DNA of 64,000 nt from Ruminococcaceae bacterium UBA1730 (GTDB taxonomy: Bacteria; Bacillota; Clostridia; Oscillospirales; Acutalibacteraceae), in contig DCII01000002.1 of assembly GCA_002315935.1 (NCBI GenBank), positions 70,869 to 134,868 on the forward strand, read 5' to 3'. How positions within the stretch are numbered: position 1 is the stretch's first letter; the number at the start of each line of letters is the position of its first letter. A model generated the notes under the pieces. It saw only the letters and a program-made list of their open reading frames with translations, had not been told where the DNA came from and did no database searches. Both the position numbers and the translations under genes were made by a program. Shown in pieces: positions 7,855-15,824 of the stretch.

Positions 7855-8714
7855 CATATTCTGTCGATTAATATATCATTCTGGGCGAGAACAAAAGGTG
7901 TTCGTTTTTCAACAACCCTTCTGCAATAATCGAGGGTGTTTTTAACCTTATTCCGCAGTTGACAAATCTCTTCAAACAGAGATTCATCATCCGTATGAAC
8001 CTGCATAACAAGATTATCACTGTTGATAATCAGATGCCTGATTGCCCTGTGCTTTTCATGTTCTCTGACGCATTTTTCATCAAGTGCAACAAGCTCATAA
8101 TCAACAAGCAAAAGAGGAATTCTGTCTGCGGCAATGTCAATTTCATCTGCAAGGCGGATAAGAGAAGCAAGATAAGGCAGGCGTATCCTTCCGAATTCAC
8201 CTGCATCAATTTCAGAAGGATAATTTTCTTCATCAAACAGGTCAACATTTCTGTGACCTCTTGCAACCTCTGCAATGGCTGTTGCAATTGCTTCATTCGG
8301 GAAATCAAAGAAATTGCTTTTCTTCTTTACAAACACACTGCTGAAATCATTATGATTTTTCCGTATACACTCCTTAATTTCAAATGTTGAATCCTCCGGA
8401 GTAAGACCGAGAGAATCAAAATAATCATTGATTTCATTTTCGGGAATACCCATGCCTGTGTCATGAAGATAACACGCCATCAGAAGCACAAAGCATTCCG
8501 TAGCGGTCATTTTGCTGATGTTTTCGGCAATAAGATTATTGCAGAAATTTGCAACCTGCATCGAATGAAGCGAGGAATGGTCAGTATATGATGGAAAAAT
8601 TGATTGATACGAGGTCAGAATATTCTGAAGAACGACAACAGAATCTTTAAATAACCGATGAAGAAGCGGAGATTCAGCCGCAAGCTTCTTTTCACAAAGG
8701 AAATTACAATCCAT
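7854..8714 (-). CDS. HD domain-containing protein
   Basis: An HD-superfamily metal-dependent phosphohydrolase of 286 residues. The fold is shown by LHSMQVANF near residue 52, the paired YLHDTGMG near residue 87, a third histidine in ARGHRNVD and the distal Asp in LIRLADEIDIA. The ligand spacing fits a true HD site. Substrate unknown; nucleotides or cyclic nucleotides are typical. The C-terminal 60 residues (VMQVHTDDESLFEEI onward) may be a regulatory add-on. The start is set at ATG 8714 with GGAAG 9 bases upstream; a GTG five codons earlier lacks a ribosome site. It has its own promoter. Confidence 0.82.
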   Translation of the reverse strand: MDCNFLCEKKLAAESPLLHRLFKDSVVVLQNILTSYQSIFPSYTDHSSLHSMQVANFCNNLIAENISKMTATECFVLLMACYLHDTGMGIPENEINDYFDSLGLTPEDSTFEIKECIRKNHNDFSSVFVKKKSNFFDFPNEAIATAIAEVARGHRNVDLFDEENYPSEIDAGEFGRIRLPYLASLIRLADEIDIAADRIPLLLVDYELVALDEKCVREHEKHRAIRHLIINSDNLVMQVHTDDESLFEEICQLRNKVKNTLDYCRRVVEKRTPFVLAQNDILIDRI

Positions 8715-8743
8715 TTTTATTACTTCCACTTGAGTTTTTCAAA

Positions 8744-8772
8744 ATAATAACATAAATCCAGACAATATTCAA
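8744..8772 (-). promoter_or_regulatory. SigA-type promoter for the HD gene
   Basis: Read leftward: TTGAAT (8772-8767), 17 bases, TATTAT (8749-8744), 29 bases before the ATG at 8714. It separates the HD gene from the rhamnosidase upstream. Confidence 0.65.
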
Positions 8773-8861
8773 TACAATAACGGTCAAAAAACCGATTGTT
8801 TCATTTTGCTATTGCTAATTTCCTATCAGATTGACTTCGGGACAGCTGATAAGTCGATTTG

Positions 8862-11156
8862 TCAATGACGCTTTAATTTATAATCTGCGGACACTTCATT
8901 AACGGTTGAAGAAACAATTTCAAAGTCCTTCGGAGCAATAAAACTGCATTCAATTTTCTTCGGGAAGGTAGCTTTTGCAATGATTTCATCATTGTTTCTT
9001 TCCCATCTGACTGTTATTTTTCCGAATTCGCAATCGAAATAACCTTCTGCAAAGCTCAGCTTTTCAATAAATGCCGGTTCAAATACCATTGCTCTTAAAT
9101 TCCTGCCGCCGGGATTATATCGGAGACCTGCAACCCTCGAAATAAACCAGTTCGAAATATCGCACATGAAATGATGGTTGAGCGAATCAATCCTCTTGCC
9201 ATCCATCTGAAAATCCTCGGGAATTGAAGTGAAGCCTCTTTCGATATAATTTCCGAATGACGGCCATTCAGGTCTTGTTATCATTTTGTAAGCAAGCTCG
9301 CTTTCGCCGTAATCGGAAAGAACATGGAAAAGTGTTCTTGCACCAATAAGACCGAAATCAATGAAGTCATCATTTTCGTGAATAAGCTTTACAAGAAGCC
9401 TAACAAATTCAGGCTTTTCTTCATCAGTCAGAATATCAAAATAAACTGCAATCGCAAGAGAGGTCTGGCAATTTGTGTCAACTCTGCAATTTTCAATGTC
9501 AACATAATTTTTTCTGATTGATTTCTTGACATCCTTGCAGAGCTTAACGGCATACTCTTTTCTTTCGGTCATACCGAGTTCATCAAAAATGAATTCAGCT
9601 TTGTCACATAATGCACAAAGATAAACCGAGGTAACATATTCCCTTGTTGCCTTGACCGTCTGTCTGACACAGCACCAGTCGCCGATTCCGAAATCAATCA
9701 GACCTTTTTCGTTGAGCATATTTCTGCTGTAAATGAGGTGTTTATAGATTGTGTCAGCGGTATCCTCCATCAGCTTTCTGTTACCTCTGAAACGATAAAC
9801 ATAATAAGGAACAAAGGTCAGAACGCAGTTCCACGCAGGTCCGCAGTCCCCTCCCCAGTCGCCGTTCGGAATAACCGGAGGAATCCAGCCGTTTTCGGTC
9901 TGCGATTTGCAGACATTTCTCATCCACTCAACGAAGCTTTTTTCAGCTGTGATATTCATCAGCATATGCTCCGCAGAGGTTGCTATATCTCCTGTCCAGC
10001 CGTTCTTTTCACGGTGAGGGCAATCTGTCGGGAAATAATGGAAATTCGATAAGTCGGAATTTCTGCACATTTTCTGGAGAGTATTCGCCGTTTCATCGGA
10101 ACAAGCAAAATTTCCGCATTCCTTTAATTCCGAATTCACAATAACAAACTCAAGCAAATCCTCGGTTGCCTGTTCATCCTCAATGCCGATAACAAGGCAA
10201 TATCTGAATCCGTGATAAGTAAACGCAGGTTCAAAAGCTTCTTCACCCTCGCCATTGCAGATATAAACATCTCTCTGTGCATAGCCGTCAGGATAAAAAT
10301 CAATATTCGCATAAAAAACCTTACCTTCATCCGAAAGATGCTCGGCAAACTGCAGTTCTATTCTCTGACCTGCTTTTCCCTTTATCTTCAGACGGCAAAT
10401 GCCCGTTCTGTTTGCACCGAAATCATAGATGTAGCCCTTGCGTTCGTCAGGCAACTCCTGCGGAACAATATTGGCAACTGCTTCATTCGGGATGAAATAA
10501 TCAAGCTCACCCTTTCTGATTGAAACAGGTTTGAGAATTTCACCTGTCGGCTTTACGGGTTCGGCTTCGCAAAGTCTCTTTTCGCCCTTCGGAGCATCGC
10601 AGAAAACTGCGTTATTCCATTCGTAATCATCAAAGCCGACTTCATTCCAGCCATCCTGTTCATTCCTTGCATCATATCTTTCTCCGCAACGAAGGTCATC
10701 AAAATAAAGCGGAGAACGGCTCCACTTAACGCTTTCGTCAGCTTCAACGGAATAAGCTTTTCCGTCTGATTCATATTCAATGCAGAAGGCAAATCTCGGA
10801 GCACCTCTGAAATCTGCCTTATGGAAATTCCATATAGCTCCACCCGGTGCATTCTGCATACCGTTGCCGAGCATGAATCCGAAAACATTTTCGCCTGTTT
10901 TGAGATATTTCACAATATCATAGTTATCATAATAAACAATATGATTCGGGTTGGAAATATAGGGAGCAAGCTTTCCCTTTGTTATTTCAATACCGTTGAC
11001 CCAAAGGCGATAAAATCCAAGCCCGGTCAGAGTGATTTCACATTTTTCGGGAAGCTCGTCAAAGGAAAGAGCCTTTCGGAAATACGGAGCGGCAACAAAC
11101 CTTTCAAACTCTGTAAATTCAGGCGATGCATATATAAATGAAGATGAAAATTTCAT
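8862..11156 (-). CDS. alpha-L-rhamnosidase (GH78 family)
   Basis: Predicted to release terminal L-rhamnose from plant or microbial glycans. No signal peptide is seen, so it is probably cytoplasmic. The 764 residues carry the N-terminal carbohydrate-binding beta-domains (FYRLWVNGIEITKGKLAPY, FGFMLGNGMQN), then the family hallmark FPTDCPHREKNGWTGD and the (alpha/alpha)6 catalytic barrel (GWIPPVIPNGDWGGDCGPAW, SLNHHFMCDISNWF). The start is ATG 11156 behind GGGGAA; the open frame upstream runs through a palindrome and a MITE-like element and is not coding. Last gene of the DMT/protease/GH13 cluster. Intracellular placement implies import of short rhamnosides. Confidence 0.9.
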   Translation of the reverse strand: MKFSSSFIYASPEFTEFERFVAAPYFRKALSFDELPEKCEITLTGLGFYRLWVNGIEITKGKLAPYISNPNHIVYYDNYDIVKYLKTGENVFGFMLGNGMQNAPGGAIWNFHKADFRGAPRFAFCIEYESDGKAYSVEADESVKWSRSPLYFDDLRCGERYDARNEQDGWNEVGFDDYEWNNAVFCDAPKGEKRLCEAEPVKPTGEILKPVSIRKGELDYFIPNEAVANIVPQELPDERKGYIYDFGANRTGICRLKIKGKAGQRIELQFAEHLSDEGKVFYANIDFYPDGYAQRDVYICNGEGEEAFEPAFTYHGFRYCLVIGIEDEQATEDLLEFVIVNSELKECGNFACSDETANTLQKMCRNSDLSNFHYFPTDCPHREKNGWTGDIATSAEHMLMNITAEKSFVEWMRNVCKSQTENGWIPPVIPNGDWGGDCGPAWNCVLTFVPYYVYRFRGNRKLMEDTADTIYKHLIYSRNMLNEKGLIDFGIGDWCCVRQTVKATREYVTSVYLCALCDKAEFIFDELGMTERKEYAVKLCKDVKKSIRKNYVDIENCRVDTNCQTSLAIAVYFDILTDEEKPEFVRLLVKLIHENDDFIDFGLIGARTLFHVLSDYGESELAYKMITRPEWPSFGNYIERGFTSIPEDFQMDGKRIDSLNHHFMCDISNWFISRVAGLRYNPGGRNLRAMVFEPAFIEKLSFAEGYFDCEFGKITVRWERNNDEIIAKATFPKKIECSFIAPKDFEIVSSTVNEVSADYKLKRH

Positions 11157-11175
11157 GTTATTCCCCTTTAGAATA

Positions 11176-11194
11176 CCCACCCCCGAGGGGTGGG
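11176..11194. repeat. GC-rich palindrome before the GH78 gene
   Basis: Perfect 8-bp stem CCCACCCC/GGGGTGGG with a 3-base loop, lying in the leader just upstream of the GH78 ribosome site. There is no T-run on either side, so it is not a standard terminator. It may be a REP-like element, an mRNA stabiliser, or a structure that masks the GGGG ribosome site. Confidence 0.65.
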
Positions 11195-11204
11195 CAATAT
11201 TTCC

Positions 11205-11348
11205 AAGGAAACGCTGATTAAATCGGCAAGCAAGATTTTTGAGTATGTTTTCAGCGTGAAAAAGGCACAAAACCGCAGATATACTTTGTGTATTTCACAC
11301 CAAAACAGACCCAAAAGATGCTATGACGCATTTATTCAGCGGTTCCTT
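11205..11348. mobile_element. MITE-like element (144 bp, imperfect 19-bp terminal inverted repeats)
   Basis: The ends, AAGGAAACGCTGATTAAAT at 11205-11223 and the complement of 11330-11348, match at 17 of 19 positions. The interior has no open frame of note. It sits exactly between two genes of the cluster, and its right end covers the first two bases of the GH13 stop codon. No clear target-site duplication was seen. This fits a non-autonomous transposable element, but copy number cannot be judged from one window. Confidence 0.6.
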
Positions 11349-13029
11349 AATCAAAAAGATAAGCTCTTGCTTCGTATGGTCTTGTCATGAAGTTGTTAAG
11401 GCTTGTATCGGTAACCTCATAGTTTGAAACGGCAACCTTGCCCTTCGAAAGTTCAAATCCCTCAGGAGCCTTGAAATGAACAGGTTTAGCAGAGAATGAA
11501 CAAACAACAAGCATTCTTTTGCCCTCATAATTTCTTTCATAAACAAAAAGGTCTTTGCTGAATTTATAATGCTGTTTGAAATCGCCGTAAATGCAGACCT
11601 CATTTTCCTTGCGGAATTTAATAAGCTTTCTGTAATAATTAAGAAGTGAATTTTCGTCCTTTTCGGCGGCTTCAACATTAATATCGGTATAATTCGGATT
11701 GATGTTGAACCAAGCCTTGTCGGCAGTTGTGAAGCCGGCATTCTTTTCCGAATTCCACTGAACGGGAGTTCTCGCATTTTCACGGTTAACCTGACTTGAA
11801 AGCTTGAGAAACTTTTCTTCGCTGTAATGCAGAATATTCTTGAAAAGGCGATAATTATTGAAGGTCATAACATCCTTATAATCATTGATGTTATTGATTT
11901 CGATATTGGTCATGCCGATTTCCTGTCCCTGATAAATGAACGGAGTTCCGCACTGCATGGTATACATTGTTGCAAGCATCTTTCCGCTTTCAACTCTGTA
12001 ATTAAGGTCGCCGTATCTGTCAATAATTCTTGCATGGTCGTGGTTTTCGATATAAAGGCAGTTCCATCCTCTGCCGTACATTGCGGTCTGCCACTTATCA
12101 AAGGTTTTTTTGAGCTTGCGGAGATTGAAGGGAGTTTTTATCCAGTCAACTGCAAAGCAATCCGCATTCATATGGTCAAAGGAAATAAGCATATCAAGCT
12201 TTTTACCCGGTCCCTCGGAGCAGAAATTAACCGCATCCTTGAGAGTTGTCTGCGGACCTTCGCCGACAACGAAGCAATCATATTCCTCCTGAACAGCTCT
12301 GAATTCATCGAGGTATTCTTCAAGATGAGGTCCGTGCTTATAATGCTCAACACCCGTTGCAATCGGAAGAGGAAATCCGTTGGGAAGACCTTCATCCTTT
12401 GAAATGAATGTGATAACATCCTCTCTGAAGCCGTCAACGCCCATATCGAGCCAGAAACGGATTATGCTCTTGACTTCTTCACGAACCTTCGGGTTATCCA
12501 TGTTGAGGTCAGGCTGTTTCTTGGCGAAAACATGAAGATAATATTCATCAATATCCTTGTTGTATTCCCATGCGCCGCCCTCAAAAACGGAAAGCCAGTT
12601 ATTTGGCGGCTTTTTGCCGTTCTTTCTGCCCTTTCGCCAAAAATAATAGTCATGATAAGGGCTGTTGACATCCTTTGCACCCTCCTTGAACCACTCATGT
12701 TCATCCGAGGTATGATTGACAACAAGATCCATGAAAACTCTCATTCCACGCTCATGTGCACCCTCAAGAATCATTTTAAAATCATCAAGAGTACCGAATT
12801 CGGGATTGATGTTTTTATAATCCGAAACATCATAGCCGTAATCAGCGTTGGGAGTCGGGAATATCGGCGAAAACCAGATTCCGTCAACGCCAAGGCTCTT
12901 GATATAATCAAGCTTACTGTAAACTCCGGGAAGGTCTCCGATTCCGTCGCCGTTGCTGTCGCAAAAGCTTCTTGTCCATATCTGATAAACGGACATTTCC
13001 TTATACCAATGCTTCTTGATTTCTGCCAT
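11347..13029 (-). CDS. alpha-glucosidase / oligo-1,6-glucosidase (GH13 family)
   Basis: Cytoplasmic hydrolase of 560 residues, typical length, cleaving alpha-1,6 or alpha-1,4 bonds in short glucosides. GH13 regions are in order: DLVVNHTS (101-108), GVDGFREDV with nucleophile Asp204, VVGEGP with acid/base Glu257, and ENHDHAR with Asp331. The N-terminus YQIWTRSFCDSNGDGIGDLPG is the signature of the oligo-1,6-glucosidase/trehalose-6-phosphate hydrolase group; exact specificity is not decided. ATG behind AGAGG, 15 bases after the protease stop, so cotranscribed with it. Its stop codon meets the end of the MITE-like element. Confidence 0.92.
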   Translation of the reverse strand: MAEIKKHWYKEMSVYQIWTRSFCDSNGDGIGDLPGVYSKLDYIKSLGVDGIWFSPIFPTPNADYGYDVSDYKNINPEFGTLDDFKMILEGAHERGMRVFMDLVVNHTSDEHEWFKEGAKDVNSPYHDYYFWRKGRKNGKKPPNNWLSVFEGGAWEYNKDIDEYYLHVFAKKQPDLNMDNPKVREEVKSIIRFWLDMGVDGFREDVITFISKDEGLPNGFPLPIATGVEHYKHGPHLEEYLDEFRAVQEEYDCFVVGEGPQTTLKDAVNFCSEGPGKKLDMLISFDHMNADCFAVDWIKTPFNLRKLKKTFDKWQTAMYGRGWNCLYIENHDHARIIDRYGDLNYRVESGKMLATMYTMQCGTPFIYQGQEIGMTNIEINNINDYKDVMTFNNYRLFKNILHYSEEKFLKLSSQVNRENARTPVQWNSEKNAGFTTADKAWFNINPNYTDINVEAAEKDENSLLNYYRKLIKFRKENEVCIYGDFKQHYKFSKDLFVYERNYEGKRMLVVCSFSAKPVHFKAPEGFELSKGKVAVSNYEVTDTSLNNFMTRPYEARAYLFD

Positions 13030-13044
13030 AACTATAACCTCTTT

Positions 13045-14829
13045 TTATTTTGATAATAATTCCAATGTGCCGGATTCGGAAAGAAAATTAACGCTTTCTA
13101 CCGAATCATCAACCATACAAAGCTGCTTTGAATTTACCGTTATTTCCTTTGAAAGCAGTTCTTCTCCGCTCGAAAGAGTAGCTTTAAGCGTTCCGCTTCC
13201 CGATTTGGCAACGAAGAAGAATACTCCGTTTGAAAACACAGTATAGCTTCTTCCGTTAAAGGAAACCGTTGCATTCTTTTCTCCCTTGAGATCAACAACA
13301 CCGCTTACAACTCCATAATCTGAATATGTTTCATATATCGCTTCCATAACGCACATATTTGCATTTGCGATGGGAATTTCTCTCGCAATTTTTTCAGATT
13401 CATCGGAAAGAGAACCATTTACTTTTGAAATGCGATAATTATTCTCAAGAATAATATTCTTAACCTGTTCGGATGTGAAATCGGGATTTACAGACCAGAT
13501 AAGACCTGCAATAGCAGTAACAACAGGAGTTGACATTGAAGTGCCGGAAAGATAGGTGTAGGTTTTGCCTGTTGTTGTGCTGATTATGTTTTCACCGGGA
13601 GCAACTATATCAACACGATCACCGACATTTGAAAAGTCACTCTGAACATATCCTTTTACGGAATCATAGGATGTGGAACCGACAACAATAATTCTTTTCA
13701 GAATTTCTTCATTAGGAACATCGGAAATATCAGAATAATCGCCGTCTTCCGTTATTCCACAGAAAATTCCGTTATAATATGCATCAATGGGATCTCCGGA
13801 ATTGTTACCGTTGCCCGATGATTGAACGCAAAGAAAATCATATCCCTTTTTAATGAGAGAAGACATATAATGATAGGCAATAGTCGCATCGTTTTCTATG
13901 GCATTGTTAACACTTTTACCGGAAATATCTTTTATCGAAGCTGATTTTCCCAACGAGAAATTAACAACCTTTGCACCTGCCTTGACAATGGCAACAAGAC
14001 CGAAAAGAGGAGAAAGGTCGGTGCTCCATGTGAAAAGCGTATCCCAATCGTAGCAGACGAGAGTTGCGTGGCTGCACAGACCTGCCACACCTATTCCGTC
14101 ATTTCTGTTTGCGGCAATCATCCCTGCAACATGGGTTCCGTGATAATCAGGGTAATTAATCAATTTAGCCCAGAAGCTCGGAAATTTGATTTTGCCATTA
14201 AGCTCGGGATGATTTCTTGAAAAGCCACTATCGACAACCCCTATTTTAACGGATTTGAAAAGGTCCTCATAATCCCACGCCTGCCTTGCATCAACCATTT
14301 CAAGCCACGCTTCTGAGCCACCGGGATTCAATTCATCCCAATCACTTTCCTCAAGCTCATCGAAAAGATAATACTGATCATTCGGTGTTCCCTGAGGTTC
14401 GTTCCTTGAAACGGTCAGCGGCTTTGCAAGCTTTATCAAGTCATTTTCAAGAAGTCTGTCACATTCCTTTTTTATCGAAGAATTATCAGACTGCTCACAT
14501 TTAACAATATATATATCAACAGGTGCACACCAGCCGATTACCTTCAGATTTTCTTTTTTGAAAAAATCGTGCTTTTCTCCGAAGCTTGATTCTGCTTCAA
14601 CAGCAATAACCATGCGGTTTCTGACGATACCGAAATCCGTGCCGATAACTTCAATATCATTTTCGGTAATATCATTAAAAAAATCACCGTTGATTGATGA
14701 TGAAGTAAAGGGTATTCCGAAAACTGTTTCAAAAAAGCTGTCAATAAATTCATCCGGGGAAAGAAACTGAAAACCGGAAAAAGTCAAAACTGCTGAAACA
14801 AATAAACTAATTATTCTGTTAAACAACAC
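13045..14829 (-). CDS. secreted subtilisin-like serine protease (S8 family)
   Basis: Exported endopeptidase of 594 residues. A signal peptide (FNRIISLFVSAVLTFSGF) is followed by a pro-region of about 100 residues. The S8 domain shows the catalytic triad in order: GVVDSG (Asp200), HGTHVAGM (His233) and LSGTSMSTP (Ser near 435). The last 85 residues (GVVSGVVDLKGEKNATVSF onward) look like a small beta-sandwich. No anchor or sorting motif is present. The start is GTG at 14829, three bases after the transporter stop, with AAGGG upstream. Its pairing with a small-molecule exporter and glycosidases is unusual, and a nutritional role is only inferred. Confidence 0.9.
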   Translation of the reverse strand: MLFNRIISLFVSAVLTFSGFQFLSPDEFIDSFFETVFGIPFTSSSINGDFFNDITENDIEVIGTDFGIVRNRMVIAVEAESSFGEKHDFFKKENLKVIGWCAPVDIYIVKCEQSDNSSIKKECDRLLENDLIKLAKPLTVSRNEPQGTPNDQYYLFDELEESDWDELNPGGSEAWLEMVDARQAWDYEDLFKSVKIGVVDSGFSRNHPELNGKIKFPSFWAKLINYPDYHGTHVAGMIAANRNDGIGVAGLCSHATLVCYDWDTLFTWSTDLSPLFGLVAIVKAGAKVVNFSLGKSASIKDISGKSVNNAIENDATIAYHYMSSLIKKGYDFLCVQSSGNGNNSGDPIDAYYNGIFCGITEDGDYSDISDVPNEEILKRIIVVGSTSYDSVKGYVQSDFSNVGDRVDIVAPGENIISTTTGKTYTYLSGTSMSTPVVTAIAGLIWSVNPDFTSEQVKNIILENNYRISKVNGSLSDESEKIAREIPIANANMCVMEAIYETYSDYGVVSGVVDLKGEKNATVSFNGRSYTVFSNGVFFFVAKSGSGTLKATLSSGEELLSKEITVNSKQLCMVDDSVESVNFLSESGTLELLSK

Positions 14830-14832
14830 TAA

Positions 14833-15759
14833 TCACCCTTTTATTTTTTTCTTTGTAAACATTTCGGAAGGCAACTGAGTAAGAATAATGCCGACAAACA
14901 TTATTGCACAACCCGTCAGTTCTCTTGCATTAAGTGACTGACCGAGAATAATCCAGCCGAAAATAACAGAGAATACCGATTCAAGGCAAAGGAGAATCGA
15001 AGCGGCGGCAGGCTCCGAATATTTCTGACCGATTGCCTGAAAGGTGAATGCGCAGGAACAACTCATAACACCTGCGTAAAGAATCTGCATTCCCGCTCCT
15101 TTGATTGCAGGAATACTCGGAGCTTCAAAAATAAACATACAAATAATTGACAGTCCGCCTGCGATGAGAAACTGCATACACGAAAGAGCAACACAGTCCA
15201 CCTTTCGGCAAAAACGGTCAATCTCAATAATCTGTGCCGCAAAAGCAACAGCTCCGAGAATTGTTATGATTTCGCCTTTTCCGAGGCTGAAATCACCTTT
15301 TTTGACGCTTAAAAGAAACAAGCCGAAAACACCGAAGGCAATTCCGACCCAGATATTCAACCTTGCTTTCTGCTTGAGAAACAAACCGAAAATCGGCACA
15401 AGAAGCATATAAAGAGCAGTTATGAACCCAACCTTACCTGCATCAAGATAACAGAATGCTTCCTGCTGTAGATTTCCTCCGAAAAAAAGAGGAATTCCGC
15501 AGCAGAGACCTCCGATAAAAACATCCTTAATCGGAAATTTCTGTCTTTCTTCCTTAGCGAGACCTTTATTCTGCTTCAGAAATGTATACGCAACAATCGG
15601 AATAAGCACAAGTCCGCCGAGAAAGGTTCTTATTCCGTTGAATGTGAAGGTTTCAACCATTCCGCTTCCTTCGCTCTGAAAAACGAATGATAAACCCCAA
15701 ATGAGAGCCGCACTTATGCAAAATAGCGGCCCGAGAAATCTTCCTTTATCGGAAGCCAT
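14833..15759 (-). CDS. EamA/DMT family transporter
   Basis: Inner-membrane drug/metabolite transporter of 308 residues with about ten TM helices in two EamA repeats; FCISAALIWGLSFVFQSEG opens the first and SCSCAFTFQAIGQKY lies in the second. The family exports amino acids, nucleosides or other metabolites; the substrate is not predictable. ATG behind GGAG. It starts just past the terminator of ispH-rpsA and no separate promoter was seen in the 20-base gap, so it may be fed by read-through. First gene of the protease/GH13/GH78 run. Confidence 0.9.
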   Translation of the reverse strand: MASDKGRFLGPLFCISAALIWGLSFVFQSEGSGMVETFTFNGIRTFLGGLVLIPIVAYTFLKQNKGLAKEERQKFPIKDVFIGGLCCGIPLFFGGNLQQEAFCYLDAGKVGFITALYMLLVPIFGLFLKQKARLNIWVGIAFGVFGLFLLSVKKGDFSLGKGEIITILGAVAFAAQIIEIDRFCRKVDCVALSCMQFLIAGGLSIICMFIFEAPSIPAIKGAGMQILYAGVMSCSCAFTFQAIGQKYSEPAAASILLCLESVFSVIFGWIILGQSLNARELTGCAIMFVGIILTQLPSEMFTKKKIKG

Positions 15760-15779
15760 ACAAAATCACTCCAAATACT

Positions 15780-15813
15780 GAAAAACCGCCCACAGAACCA
15801 ACTGCGGGCGGCT
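15780..15813 (-). terminator. terminator after ispH-rpsA
   Basis: Leftward stem CCGCCC...GGGCGG with further pairing inside, followed by five U, starting about 12 bases past the fusion gene's stop. Confidence 0.85.
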
Positions 15814-15824
15814 GAAAATCAAAC

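Noticed and set aside
11157..11270. N-terminal extension of the GH78 open frame
   Set aside because: It is translated palindrome and MITE-like sequence with no ribosome site; GGGGAA precedes ATG 11156.
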